A DNA stretch of 49,390 bases from an uncultured Pseudomonadota bacterium (GTDB taxonomy: Bacteria; Pseudomonadota; Gammaproteobacteria; Burkholderiales; Burkholderiaceae_C): contig CAMFIB010000010.1 of assembly GCA_945952465.1 (NCBI GenBank), forward strand, positions 1 through 49,390, written 5' to 3'. Position numbers and translations under genes: made by a program. Positions within the stretch are counted from its first letter, which is position 1. Every line of letters starts with the position of its first letter. The notes below the pieces were generated by a model, which did no database searches, had not been told where the DNA came from, and saw only the letters and a program-made list of their open reading frames with translations. Positions 1 through 8,874 of this stretch are shown one piece after another.

Positions 1-125
1 GGTACATGGACGGCAAGATCAACATCGACGACCTCATCACCCACACCATGCCGCTGGAAGACATCAACAAGGGGTTCGACCTGATGAAGAGCGGCGAAAG
101 CATCCGCGGCGTGGTGCTCTACTGA
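1..125 (+). CDS. frmA: S-(hydroxymethyl)glutathione dehydrogenase, C-terminal end (partial)
   Basis: Only the last 40 codons are in the window, read from base 3 to the TGA at 123-125. The tail runs through MPLEDINKGFDLMKSGESIR to the terminal GVVLY, which matches the end of class III zinc alcohol dehydrogenases (AdhC/FrmA). That family oxidises S-hydroxymethylglutathione, formed spontaneously from formaldehyde and glutathione, to S-formylglutathione. The next gene, eight bases downstream on the same strand, encodes the hydrolase for that product, which supports the call. The catalytic zinc domain lies outside the window and cannot be checked. Confidence 0.85.
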   Translation, partial: YMDGKINIDDLITHTMPLEDINKGFDLMKSGESIRGVVLY

Positions 126-133
126 GGCGCGCG

Positions 134-1066
134 GTGTTCATCGAGCTGCTGTCTTCCCACGCCTGCCACGGCGGCGTGCAGCGTTTCTACCGGCACGAGT
201 CCGGCCACGTCGGCTTGCCGATGCGCTTCTCGGTCTTCCTGCCGCCGGCCGACAAAATTGCCGAGGCGGGCGGCCGGGTGCCGGCGCTGGTCTACCTGGC
301 CGGCCTGACCTGCACCGAGGAGACCTTCGCCATCAAGGCTGGCGCGCAGCGGCTGGCGGCCGAGGCCGGGCTGGCGCTGATCGCGCCCGACACCTCGCCG
401 CGCGGCGCCAACGTGCCGGGCGAGACCGACAGCTGGGACCTCGGCGTGGGCGCCGGCTTCTACCTGGACGCCACGCAGCGGCCCTGGGCCGCGCACTACC
501 GCATGGAAAGCTACATCGTGCGCGACCTGCTCGGCCTGATCGGGCCGGAATGCGCGGAGCTGCCGATCGACCCGGACCGCATCGGCCTGTTCGGCCACTC
601 GATGGGCGGCCACGGCGCGCTGGTGCTGGCGTTGCGCCACCCCGGCGTGTTCCGGTCGGTGTCGGCCTTCGCGCCGATCTGCGCGCCGATGGACTGCCCC
701 TGGGGCCGCAAGGCCTTCACCGCCTACCTGGGCGACGACCCGCTGCTGTGGGCCTCGCACGACGCCAGCCGGCTCATGGCCTCGCAGAGCGCGGCGCCGC
801 ACCCGGCCGGCATCGTGGTGGCCAGCCAGGGCGGCAAGGCCGACAGCCGCGCGCCGTTTCCGGCCGGCATCCTGATCGACCAGGGGCTGGACGACAAATT
901 CCTGGCCGAGCAGCTGCACCCGCACCAGTTCGAGGCCGCCTGCGCCCACGTCGGCCAGCCGCTCACGCTGCGCCGGCACGCGGGCTACGACCACGGCTAC
1001 TACTTCATCCAGAGCTTCATGGCCGACCACATCGCGCACCACGCGCGGCAGCTCGGCGCCGACTGA
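134..1066 (+). CDS. fghA: S-formylglutathione hydrolase
   Basis: A 310-residue alpha/beta hydrolase that releases formate and glutathione from S-formylglutathione, the second step of glutathione-dependent formaldehyde oxidation in the cytoplasm. The nucleophile motif GHSMGGHGAL puts the catalytic Ser at about 156; Asp is near 253-254 (DQGLDDKF) and His at about 287 (HAGYDHGYYF). The YLAGLTCTEETF stretch near residues 53-64 is typical of the esterase D/FghA family. The GTG start at 134 leaves only eight bases after frmA, so the two are probably one operon. The protein is slightly longer than the usual 280 residues, so a later start remains possible. Confidence 0.93.
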   Translation: MFIELLSSHACHGGVQRFYRHESGHVGLPMRFSVFLPPADKIAEAGGRVPALVYLAGLTCTEETFAIKAGAQRLAAEAGLALIAPDTSPRGANVPGETDSWDLGVGAGFYLDATQRPWAAHYRMESYIVRDLLGLIGPECAELPIDPDRIGLFGHSMGGHGALVLALRHPGVFRSVSAFAPICAPMDCPWGRKAFTAYLGDDPLLWASHDASRLMASQSAAPHPAGIVVASQGGKADSRAPFPAGILIDQGLDDKFLAEQLHPHQFEAACAHVGQPLTLRRHAGYDHGYYFIQSFMADHIAHHARQLGAD

Positions 1067-1081
1067 AGGCCCCGGCCGGCT

Positions 1082-1570
1082 TCAGCGCGCCTCGCCGGGC
1101 AGCAGGTGCTGCAGCGGCAGCGCGCCGCCGGCCTTCACCTCGCCCAGCGAAAAGCTGGTGTGCAGGTCTTTCACCTTGGGCAGGTTGAGCAGCACCTCGC
1201 GCGAGAAGGTGCTGAAGGCATTGAGGTCGCGGCAGACCACCGTGAGCTCGAAGGTGCCGGTGCCGCTGATGTAGTGGCACGACACCACCTCGGGCAGCGC
1301 GCGGATGGCGGCCTCCAGCTCGCGCGTCACGTCGCCGGTGTTGCGCTCGGCGTCCAGCCGCACGAAGGCCAGCACGTCCAGCCCGATCTTCTGGCGGTTG
1401 ATCTCGGCCCGGTAGCCGGTGATGTAGCCGGCCTCTTCCAGCGCCCGCACGCGCCGCCAGCAGGGCGCGGCGCTCAGGCCCACGCGCGCGCTCAGCTCGG
1501 TGTTGGTGAGCCGCGCGTCGGTTTGCAGTTCTTGCAGGATGGCGATGTCGAACTTGTCGAGTGTTTCCAC
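1082..1570 (-). CDS. Lrp/AsnC family transcriptional regulator
   Basis: A 162-residue protein with an N-terminal winged helix-turn-helix (about 1-60; opening DKFDIAILQELQTDARLTN) followed by an RAM/AsnC ligand-binding domain (about 65-150). The size and two-domain layout are standard for feast/famine regulators, which bind DNA as dimers or octamers and respond to amino acids. It is transcribed away from the indolepyruvate oxidoreductase gene, with 129 bases between the start codons. It therefore probably controls that gene and itself in response to aromatic amino acids; this is inference from position. The intergenic region holds clear inverted repeats. The ATG at 1568-1570 gives the expected N-terminus. 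Confidence 0.9.
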   Translation of the reverse strand: METLDKFDIAILQELQTDARLTNTELSARVGLSAAPCWRRVRALEEAGYITGYRAEINRQKIGLDVLAFVRLDAERNTGDVTRELEAAIRALPEVVSCHYISGTGTFELTVVCRDLNAFSTFSREVLLNLPKVKDLHTSFSLGEVKAGGALPLQHLLPGEAR

Positions 1571-1616
1571 AATTCACTGTTTGGAGAAATATTATTTCTC
1601 AGAATAGCGGAAACAC
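1561..1616. promoter_or_regulatory. Inverted repeats in the Lrp/IOR divergent control region
   Basis: An outer pair GTGTTTCC (1561-1568) and GGAAACAC (1609-1616) encloses a perfect 7-3-7 palindrome GAGAAAT-ATT-ATTTCTC (1584-1600). The DNA here is AT-rich compared with the flanking genes. Lrp/AsnC proteins bind imperfect palindromes of this size, so this is a candidate operator. The left outer arm lies inside the first codons of the regulator, which would suit autorepression. Binding itself is inferred. Confidence 0.5.
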
Positions 1617-1699
1617 GGCAAAAAAAGCAAACATTTATCGGCGCTGTTTGCCTACACTTTGCGCAACGCCCCACACCGACCCCGCCCGAGAGGTCCGTC

Positions 1700-4600
1700 A
1701 TGAACGCACCGCTGCCCGAACACATCCGCAAGGCCCTCGAAGCCGTTTCCCTGGACGACAAATACAGCCTCGACCGCGGCCGTGCCTTCATGTCCGGCGT
1801 GCAGGCGCTGGTCAGGCTGCCGATGCTGCAGCGCCAGCGCGACGCGCTGGCCGGCCACAACACCGCCGGCTTCATCAGCGGCTACCGCGGCTCGCCGCTG
1901 GGGGGTTACGACCAGGCGCTGGTGAAGGCGGCCAGGCACCTGAAGGCGCAGAACATCGTGTTCCAGCCCGGCGTGAACGAAGAGCTGGCCGCTACCGCGC
2001 TGTGGGGCACGCAGCAACTGGGCTTCGCGCCGCCCGGCACCAACAGGTTCGACGGCGTGTTCGGCATCTGGTACGGCAAGGGCCCGGGCGTGGACCGCTG
2101 CGCCGACGTGTTCAAGCACGCCAACATGGCCGGCACCACGCCGCTGGGCGGCGTGATCGCGGTGGCGGGCGACGACCACACTGCCAAGAGCAGCACCGCC
2201 GCCCACCAGAGCGACCACATCTTCAAGGCCTGCGGCTTCCCGGTGTTCTTCCCGGCCAGCGTGCAGGAGATTCTGGACCTCGGCCAGCACGCGTTCGCCA
2301 TGAGCCGCTTCTCCGGCGTCTGGGCCGGCATGAAGACCATCCAGGAAATCGTCGAGTCCAGCGCCACCGCCGTCATCGACCCCGAACGCGTCAACACCGT
2401 CGTGCCATCCGATTTCGGCATGCCGCCGGGCGGCGTGCACATCCGCTGGCCCGACACCGCGCTGGAGCAGGAGGCCCGGCTGTTCGACTACAAGTGGTAT
2501 GCCGCGCTGGCCTACATCCGCGCCAACCGGCTCAACCACAACGTCATCGAAGGGCCGAACGACCGCTTCGGCATCATCGCCAGCGGCAAGGCCTACAACG
2601 ACACCCGCCAGGCGCTGCTCGACCTGGGCCTGGACGACGCCACCTGCCGCCGGCTCGGCATCCGCGTGCACAAGGTGGGCGTGGTGTGGCCGCTGGAGGC
2701 GCAGGGCACCCGCGAGTTCGCCACCGGGTTGCGCGAAATCCTGGTGGTGGAAGAGAAGCGCCAAGTCATCGAGTACCAGCTCAAGGAAGAGCTGTACAAC
2801 TGGCGCCCCGACGTGCGGCCCAACGTGCTGGGCAAGTTCGACGAGGTGCCCGGCGACTTCAGCGGCGGCGAATGGAGCATGGCCAACCCGACGGCCCACA
2901 CGCTGCTGCGCGCCAACGCCGATTTGTCGCCCGCACTGGTGGCCCGCGCGGTGGCGCGGCGCCTGAAGAAGCTGGGCCTGCCGGCCGACGTCGAGGCCCG
3001 CATCGACGCCCGACTCGCGGTGCTCGACGCGCGCGAGCGCTCGATGGCGGTGCTGGAGGTGAAGGCCGAGCGCCAGCCGTGGTTCTGCTCGGGCTGCCCG
3101 CACAACACCAGCACCCGCGTGCCGGAAGGCTCGCGCGCCATGGCCGGCATCGGCTGCCACTTCATGACGCTGTGGATGGACCGCGCCACCACCGGCTTCA
3201 CGCAGATGGGCGGCGAGGGCGTGCCGTGGGTCGGCCAGCAGGACTTCGTCACCGACCCGCACATCTTCGCCAACCTCGGCGATGGCACCTACTACCACTC
3301 CGGCCTGCTGGCGATCCGCCAGAGCATCGTGGCCGGCGTCAACATCACCTACAAGATCCTCTACAACGACGCCGTTGCGATGACCGGCGGCCAGCAGGTG
3401 GGCGAGCGGCCCGAGGGCCACAGCGTGCTGCAGATCGCGCAGAGCCTGCGCGCCGAAGGCGTGAAGAAGATCGCCATCGTCACCGACGAACCGGAGAAAT
3501 ACGAGGGCGCCAAACACGAGACCACGCCGGGCGTCATCCTGACGCTGCCCGACGGCATTGCGGTCCACCACCGCGACCGGCTCGACGCCGTGCAGCGCGA
3601 ATTCCGTGAGCTCAAGGGCTGCACCGCCATCATCTACGACCAGACCTGCGCCACCGAAAAGCGCCGCCGCCGCAAGCGCGGCACGCTGGCCGACCCGGCC
3701 GAGCGCGTGGTCATCAACGAGCTGGTCTGCGAAGGCTGCGGCGACTGCGGCGTGCAGAGCAACTGCCTGTCGGTCGAGCCGCTGGAGACCGAGTTCGGCC
3801 GCAAGCGCACCATCAACCAGAGCAGCTGCAACAAGGACATGAGCTGCGTCAACGGCTTCTGCCCGAGCTTCGTCACCGTGGAAGGCGGCCAGCTTCGCCG
3901 GAAGAGCAGGAACGCCGCCGTTCCGTCGCCGTTCGACGACGGCGCCTTCGGCGGCCCGCTGGCCGCACCCACGCTGCCGCTGCTGGACGCGCACGCCGCC
4001 TGGGGCATCGTGGTGGCCGGTGTCGGCGGCACCGGCGTGATCACGGTTGGCCAATTGCTCGGCATGGCCGCGCACCTGGAAGGCAAGGGCATCGTCACGC
4101 AGGACGCCGCCGGCCTGGCGCAGAAGGGCGGCGCCACCTGGAGCCACGTGCTCATCGCGCCGACGCAGGACGACATCCGCACCACCCGGGTGGGCATGGC
4201 CTCGGCCGACCTCGTCATCGGCTGCGACCCGGTGGTGGCCGCCAGCAAGGACACCGCGCTGCGCCTGCGCGAGGGGCGCACCCATGTGGCGCTCAACAGC
4301 CACGGCGCGCCGACGGCGGCTTTCGTGAAGAACGGCAACTGGGTCAATCCGGCCGACGACTGCATCGCCGCCGTGGTGCAGGCGGTGGGTGAAGACGCCG
4401 TGGGCGTGTTCGACGCCGACGCCGCCGCCACCCGGCTGATGGGCGACGCGCTGTACGCCAACCCGATGATGCTGGGCTACGCCTGGCAGCGCGGCTGGGT
4501 GCCGCTGACGCTGGCCGCGCTGGACCGCTCCATCGAGCTGAACGGCGTGCAGGTCGAGGCCAACAAGGCCGCGTTCGCCTGGGGCCGCCGCGCCGCGCTG

Positions 4601-5323
4601 CAGTCCGACGCGATGCGCCGCATCGTGTCGCCGGCCGGCGCACAGGTGGTGCAGTTCAAGGCGCGGGAAAGCGTGGACACGGTGGTCAACCGGCGCGTGG
4701 AGTTTCTGGTGGGCTACCAGAACGCCGCCTACGCCGCCCAGTACTGCGAACTGGTCGACCGCGTGCGCGCGGCCGAACTGGCTTTCGGCAAGACCACGCT
4801 GACCGACGCCGTGGCCCGCAACCTGTTCAAGCTGATGGCCTACAAGGACGAGTACGAAGTCGCCCGCCTGCACACCGACCGCGCCTTCACCGACAAGATC
4901 GCCGCCCTGTTCGAGGGCGAGGTCAGGCTGCGCCACCACCTCGCCCCGCCGATGTTCTCCAGAACCAACGAGAAGGGCGAGCCGGTCAAGCGCAAGTTCG
5001 GCCCCTGGGTGCGCTCGGCCTTCCGCGTGCTGGCCAAGATGAAGGCCCTGCGCGGCACCGCGTTCGACCCCTTCGGCCGCACCGAGGAGCGCCGCACCGA
5101 ACGCGCGCTGGTGGCCGAATACCGCCGCGACGTGGAAGCCATCCTGGCCGGGCTCACCGCCGGTAACCACGCCGCCGCGGTGGCGCTGGCCCGGGCGCCG
5201 GAAGCGGTGAAGGGTTTCGGCCACATCAAGGCCCGCAGCCTGGCTGCCGCCCGCCCGGAATGGGAGGCCCGCCGCGCCGCCTTCCACCAGCCTGCGGCCC
5301 GGCCGGTGCCGCAGGCGGCCTGA
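1700..5323 (+). CDS. Indolepyruvate ferredoxin oxidoreductase, fused alpha/beta type
   Basis: A protein of about 1207 residues combining both IOR subunits. It oxidatively decarboxylates indolepyruvate and related aryl 2-oxoacids from aromatic amino acid transamination to aryl-CoA, reducing ferredoxin, with thiamine diphosphate. Order: pyruvate-ferredoxin-type N-terminal domain; FCSGCPHNTS near 462; ThDP-binding GDGTYYHSG near 527; Cys-rich iron-sulfur segment CEGCGDCGVQSNC near 676; then the gamma/beta-type domain with GVGGTGVITVGQ near 774. The ATG at 1700 is chosen because the frame upstream overlaps the divergent regulator and has no conserved sequence. The single-chain form of about 1,200 residues is common in Burkholderiales. 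Regulation by the adjacent Lrp/AsnC protein is likely. Confidence 0.93.
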   Translation: MNAPLPEHIRKALEAVSLDDKYSLDRGRAFMSGVQALVRLPMLQRQRDALAGHNTAGFISGYRGSPLGGYDQALVKAARHLKAQNIVFQPGVNEELAATALWGTQQLGFAPPGTNRFDGVFGIWYGKGPGVDRCADVFKHANMAGTTPLGGVIAVAGDDHTAKSSTAAHQSDHIFKACGFPVFFPASVQEILDLGQHAFAMSRFSGVWAGMKTIQEIVESSATAVIDPERVNTVVPSDFGMPPGGVHIRWPDTALEQEARLFDYKWYAALAYIRANRLNHNVIEGPNDRFGIIASGKAYNDTRQALLDLGLDDATCRRLGIRVHKVGVVWPLEAQGTREFATGLREILVVEEKRQVIEYQLKEELYNWRPDVRPNVLGKFDEVPGDFSGGEWSMANPTAHTLLRANADLSPALVARAVARRLKKLGLPADVEARIDARLAVLDARERSMAVLEVKAERQPWFCSGCPHNTSTRVPEGSRAMAGIGCHFMTLWMDRATTGFTQMGGEGVPWVGQQDFVTDPHIFANLGDGTYYHSGLLAIRQSIVAGVNITYKILYNDAVAMTGGQQVGERPEGHSVLQIAQSLRAEGVKKIAIVTDEPEKYEGAKHETTPGVILTLPDGIAVHHRDRLDAVQREFRELKGCTAIIYDQTCATEKRRRRKRGTLADPAERVVINELVCEGCGDCGVQSNCLSVEPLETEFGRKRTINQSSCNKDMSCVNGFCPSFVTVEGGQLRRKSRNAAVPSPFDDGAFGGPLAAPTLPLLDAHAAWGIVVAGVGGTGVITVGQLLGMAAHLEGKGIVTQDAAGLAQKGGATWSHVLIAPTQDDIRTTRVGMASADLVIGCDPVVAASKDTALRLREGRTHVALNSHGAPTAAFVKNGNWVNPADDCIAAVVQAVGEDAVGVFDADAAATRLMGDALYANPMMLGYAWQRGWVPLTLAALDRSIELNGVQVEANKAAFAWGRRAALQSDAMRRIVSPAGAQVVQFKARESVDTVVNRRVEFLVGYQNAAYAAQYCELVDRVRAAELAFGKTTLTDAVARNLFKLMAYKDEYEVARLHTDRAFTDKIAALFEGEVRLRHHLAPPMFSRTNEKGEPVKRKFGPWVRSAFRVLAKMKALRGTAFDPFGRTEERRTERALVAEYRRDVEAILAGLTAGNHAAAVALARAPEAVKGFGHIKARSLAAARPEWEARRAAFHQPAARPVPQAA

Positions 5324-5376
5324 GCCGGCCCGTCGCCCCCGCCGCTCGCCCGTGGCGGCGCTGCCGCCTGGTTGTG

Positions 5377-5437
5377 TGACAAAAAAGGCCGCAAGTCAGC
5401 GCGGAATGGCGCTTTATTGCTATTGAATCAGGAGCAT
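5377..5437 (-). repeat. R1 dispersed repeat, copy 1 (intergenic)
   Basis: Read on the minus strand this begins ATGCTCCTGATTCAATAGC and continues through GCGCTGACTTGCGGCC to a T-run. It is strikingly like the copy at 33730-33792, which begins ATGCTCCTGTTTCAAGAGC. It lies between the indolepyruvate oxidoreductase and yajC genes, opposite to their direction, and contributes most of the AT-rich sequence in this gap. Family membership is from eye alignment. Confidence 0.75.
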
Positions 5438-5513
5438 TCCGGTGCGCGAGCGTGCCTGCTTCAACCCCGTCCGGCGTCCGGCCAAGGCCCCGGCGGGGCC
5501 GGGTGGCGCCGCA

Positions 5514-5519
5514 TACAAT
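5514..5519 (+). promoter_or_regulatory. Putative -10 element for yajC-secDF
   Basis: TACAAT stands alone in very GC-rich sequence 60 bases before the yajC start. No convincing -35 hexamer is seen at the usual distance. The same kind of isolated TANAAT hexamer occurs before pgk, fba, purE, pyrF and gshA in this window, which supports it as a real signal. Confidence 0.4.
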
Positions 5520-5579
5520 TCGGGGTTCGCCCGCGAATGCCGTGGGCCGTCGTCTTTTTGGTCTTTTTGGAGCCTTACC

Positions 5580-5903
5580 GTGTTCATTACGTCCGCAATT
5601 GCCCAGACCGCTCCGGCCGCCGCCGCGCCTGGCGGCTTCGACATCGCCCAGCTCGCCCTGCCGCTGGTCATGATCGCCGCGCTGTACTTCATCATGATCC
5701 GCCCGCAGATGAAGAAGCAGAAGGAACACGCCGCGATGATCGAGGCGCTGGCCAAGGGCGACGAAGTGGCCACCGCCGGCGGCCTGCTCGGCAAGATCAC
5801 CAAGATCGCCGACGGCAACGTGAGCCTCGAGATCGCCAGCGGCGTCGAGGTGCAGGTGCAGCGCAGCGCCGTGGTGCAGGTGCTGCCCAAGGGCACGATC
5901 TGA
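5580..5903 (+). CDS. yajC: Preprotein translocase subunit YajC
   Basis: A 107-residue inner-membrane protein with one transmembrane helix (about 24-42, LALPLVMIAALYFIMIRPQM) followed by a short charged cytoplasmic domain containing KGDEVATAGGLLGKI, the family signature. YajC associates with SecD-SecF and the SecYEG channel. The GTG start at 5580 is preceded by GGAG at the right distance; the longer upstream frame has no membrane-protein character. secD begins two bases after its stop, so yajC-secD-secF form one operon. In many proteobacteria tgt precedes yajC; here an unrelated oxidoreductase does. Confidence 0.95.
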   Translation: MFITSAIAQTAPAAAAPGGFDIAQLALPLVMIAALYFIMIRPQMKKQKEHAAMIEALAKGDEVATAGGLLGKITKIADGNVSLEIASGVEVQVQRSAVVQVLPKGTI

Positions 5904-5904
5904 C

Positions 5905-7797
5905 ATGAACCGCTACCCGGCCTGGAAGTACGCGATCATCGCGTTCGCGCTGCTGGTCGGCGCGATCTACACGCTGCCCAACTTCTTCGGTGAGTCGCCG
6001 GCCGTGCAGGTCTCGGCCGGCAAGACCTCCACCAAGATCGACAGCGGCACCGAAACCCGCGTGACCGAGGCGCTGAAGGCCGCCGGTGTCACGCCCGAGG
6101 TCGTGGCCCTCGACGCCAACTCGGTGAAGGCCCGCTTCGACACGCCCGACCAGCAGCTCGCCGCGCGCGACGCGATCGAGAAGGCGCTCAACCCCGACAA
6201 GGCCGACCCCGCCTACGTGGTGGCGTTGAACCTGCTGTCGCGCTCGCCGTCGTGGCTGAGCGCGCTGCACGCCATGCCCATGTACCTGGGGCTGGACCTG
6301 CGCGGCGGCGTTCACTTCATGCTGCAGGTCGACATGCAGGCCGCGCTCACCAAGAAGGCCGAGTCGCTGGCCGGTGACATCCGCAGCGTGCTGCGCGAGA
6401 AGAACGTGCGCCACAACGGCATCAGCCGCGAAGGCCAGACCATCGAGCTGAAGTTCCGCGACCAAGCCGCGCTGCAGCAGGCGCAGAACATCCTCACCGA
6501 CCAGTTCGCCGACCTGCAGGGCACGGGCGGCCCGTCGGGCGACGAATTCAAGCTGACCGCCACCATCAAGCCCGAGGCCGCGCGCCGCGTGCAGGACCAG
6601 GCGCTCAAGCAGAACATCACCACGCTGCACAACCGCATCAACGAACTCGGCGTGGCCGAGCCGGTGATCCAGCAGCAGGGCCTGGACCGCATCGTGGTGC
6701 AGCTCCCCGGCGTGCAGGACACCGCCAAGGCGAAAGACATTCTGGGCCGCACCGCCACGCTGGAAATCCGGCTGGTGGACGAAAGCACGGCCGCCCGCGC
6801 CGCCGAGCTGAACAACGGCGCCGTGCCCTTCGGCACCGAGCGCTACCTGGAGCGCAACGGCCAGGCCGTGGTGGTGAAGAAGCAGGTCATCCTGACCGGC
6901 GAAAACCTCACCGACGCGCAGGCCGGCTTCGACAACCAGACCCACGAGGCGGCGGTCCACCTGACGCTCGACGCCAAGGGCGCCCGCGTGTTCCGCGACG
7001 TGACCCGCGAGAACATCAACAAGCGGATGGCCATCCTGCTGTTCGAGAAGGGCAAGGGCGAGGTCGTGACCGCGCCGGTGATCCGCGGCGAAATCGGCGG
7101 CGGCCGCGTGCAGATTTCCGGCCGCATGACCACCGCCGAAGCCAGCGACACCGCGCTGCTGCTGCGCGCCGGCTCGCTGGCCGCGCCGATGGAAATCATC
7201 GAGGAACGCACCATCGGCCCCAGCCTGGGCGCCGACAACATCAGCAAGGGCTTCCACAGCGTGGCCTGGGGCTTCGCCGTCATCGTCGCCTTCATGGCGC
7301 TGTACTACATGCTGTTCGGGCTGTTCTCCGGCATCGCGCTGGCCGTCAACCTGATGCTGCTGGTGGCGGTGCTCTCCATGCTGCAGGCCACCCTCACGCT
7401 GCCCGGCATGGCGGCCATGGCGCTGGCGCTGGGCATGGCCATCGACTCCAACGTGCTGATCAACGAACGGGTGCGCGAGGAGCTGCGGCTGGGCGTGTCG
7501 CCGCAGGCGGCCATCAACGCCGGCTACGAGCGCGCCTGGGCCACCATTCTCGACTCCAACATCACCACGCTGATCGCCGGTGTGGCGCTGCTGGCCTTCG
7601 GCTCTGGCCCGGTGCGCGGCTTCGCCGTGGTGCACTGCCTGGGCATTCTCACCAGCATGTTCTCGGCCGTGTTCTTCTCGCGCGGCCTCGTGAACTTCTG
7701 GTACGGCCGCCAGAAGAAGCTCAAGAGCGTGTCCATCGGCACCGTCTGGCGCCCCGGCACCGCCACCGCACCGGCCAAGACGGCGCAGGCCAACTGA
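5905..7797 (+). CDS. secD: Protein translocase subunit SecD
   Basis: A 630-residue RND-type membrane protein that works with SecF to use the proton gradient to pull secreted proteins into the periplasm. A first helix lies at about 8-27, followed by a large periplasmic region with the conserved YLGLDLRGGVHF segment near 130. Five further helices sit in the C-terminal third, including the conserved GMAIDSNVLINERVREE motif near 512. Length and domain order are normal for the family. It starts two bases after yajC and is followed 21 bases later by secF. Confidence 0.96.
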   Translation: MNRYPAWKYAIIAFALLVGAIYTLPNFFGESPAVQVSAGKTSTKIDSGTETRVTEALKAAGVTPEVVALDANSVKARFDTPDQQLAARDAIEKALNPDKADPAYVVALNLLSRSPSWLSALHAMPMYLGLDLRGGVHFMLQVDMQAALTKKAESLAGDIRSVLREKNVRHNGISREGQTIELKFRDQAALQQAQNILTDQFADLQGTGGPSGDEFKLTATIKPEAARRVQDQALKQNITTLHNRINELGVAEPVIQQQGLDRIVVQLPGVQDTAKAKDILGRTATLEIRLVDESTAARAAELNNGAVPFGTERYLERNGQAVVVKKQVILTGENLTDAQAGFDNQTHEAAVHLTLDAKGARVFRDVTRENINKRMAILLFEKGKGEVVTAPVIRGEIGGGRVQISGRMTTAEASDTALLLRAGSLAAPMEIIEERTIGPSLGADNISKGFHSVAWGFAVIVAFMALYYMLFGLFSGIALAVNLMLLVAVLSMLQATLTLPGMAAMALALGMAIDSNVLINERVREELRLGVSPQAAINAGYERAWATILDSNITTLIAGVALLAFGSGPVRGFAVVHCLGILTSMFSAVFFSRGLVNFWYGRQKKLKSVSIGTVWRPGTATAPAKTAQAN

Positions 7798-7818
7798 TCA
7801 ACGGAAGGAGCACACACC

Positions 7819-8772
7819 ATGGAATTCTTCCGCATCCACCGCGACATCCCGTTCATGCGCCACAAGCTGGTGCTGAACATCGTCTCGCTGCTGACCTTCA
7901 TCGCCGCCGTCTTCTTCCTCACCACCCGCGGGCTGCATCTGTCGGTGGAGTTCACCGGCGGCACCGTGATGGAAGTGGCCTACACCCAGGCCGCCGACAT
8001 CGGCAAGGTGCGCGACGAAGTCGCCAAGCTCGGCTACCAGGACGTGCAGGTGCAGACCTTCGGCACCGCCCGCGACGTGATGATCCGCCTGCCCGCGCAG
8101 AAGGGCGTGACCTCGGCGCAGCAGAGCGAGGCCGTCATGAACGCGCTGAAAGCCGGCGACCCCGGCGTGGTGCAGCGCCGCGTCGAGTTCGTCGGCCCGC
8201 AGGTCGGCAAGGAGCTGGTCGAAGACGGGCTGAAAGCGCTCGGCTTCGTGGTCGCCGGCATCATGATCTACCTGGCCTTCCGCTTCGAGTGGAAGTTCTC
8301 CGTGGCCGCCATCGTCGCCAACCTCCACGACGTGGTCATCATCCTCGGCTTCTTCGCGTTCTTCCAGTGGGAGTTTTCGCTCTCCGTGCTGGCGGCGGTG
8401 CTCGCGGTGCTGGGTTACTCGGTCAACGAGTCGGTCGTGATCTTCGACCGGATTCGAGAGAACTTCCGGCGCTACCGCAAGATGGACACCGAGCAGATCA
8501 TCGACAACGCGATCACCTCCACCATCAGCCGCACCATCATCACCCACGGCTCCACGCAGATCATGGTGCTGTCGATGCTGCTGTTCGGCGGCGCCACGCT
8601 GCACTACTTCGCGATGGCGCTCACCATCGGCATCTGCTTCGGCATCTACTCCTCCGTCTTCGTCGCCGCCGCCATCACCATGTGGCTCGGCCTGAAGCGC
8701 GAAGACCTGGTGAAGCCGATCAGCAAGAAAGACGGCGGCCCGCAGGACGAGAACGCGGGGGCGGTGGTGTGA
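7819..8772 (+). CDS. secF: Protein translocase subunit SecF
   Basis: A 317-residue partner of SecD with six predicted membrane helices. The first is near residues 16-35, followed by the periplasmic segment beginning LSVEFTGGTVMEV; the remaining five follow residue 130. The conserved GYSVNESVVIFDRIREN signature near 204 lies in the helix that carries proton-translocating residues. An AAGGAG ribosome-binding site precedes the ATG. It is the last gene of the yajC-secDF operon, and a strong terminator follows its stop by about 25 bases. Confidence 0.96.
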   Translation: MEFFRIHRDIPFMRHKLVLNIVSLLTFIAAVFFLTTRGLHLSVEFTGGTVMEVAYTQAADIGKVRDEVAKLGYQDVQVQTFGTARDVMIRLPAQKGVTSAQQSEAVMNALKAGDPGVVQRRVEFVGPQVGKELVEDGLKALGFVVAGIMIYLAFRFEWKFSVAAIVANLHDVVIILGFFAFFQWEFSLSVLAAVLAVLGYSVNESVVIFDRIRENFRRYRKMDTEQIIDNAITSTISRTIITHGSTQIMVLSMLLFGGATLHYFAMALTIGICFGIYSSVFVAAAITMWLGLKREDLVKPISKKDGGPQDENAGAVV

Positions 8773-8796
8773 ACCACGGTTGACGCCACACGAGAA

Positions 8797-8821
8797 ACGG
8801 GCCGCGAGGCCCGTTTTTTTT
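8797..8821 (+). terminator. Rho-independent terminator after secF
   Basis: A perfect 7-bp stem ACGGGCC / GGCCCGT (8797-8803 with 8808-8814) closed by a GCGA tetraloop is followed by an uninterrupted T-run to 8821. It lies directly after secF and ends the yajC-secDF operon. Confidence 0.92.
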
Positions 8822-8874
8822 GTCGAGCGAGCCGGACAGATGCGGGCGCCCGGCGCCGCTGCTGAATGCGCCGC

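Noticed and set aside
1652-5287. Very long open frame antisense to the indolepyruvate oxidoreductase gene
   Set aside because: Its translation is Ala/Gly/His/Arg/Val-rich with no domain, and it mirrors codon positions of the real gene; at this GC content stop codons are rare in that frame. The same holds for the long antisense frames at 5797-7635, 14588-17263 and 36442-39699.
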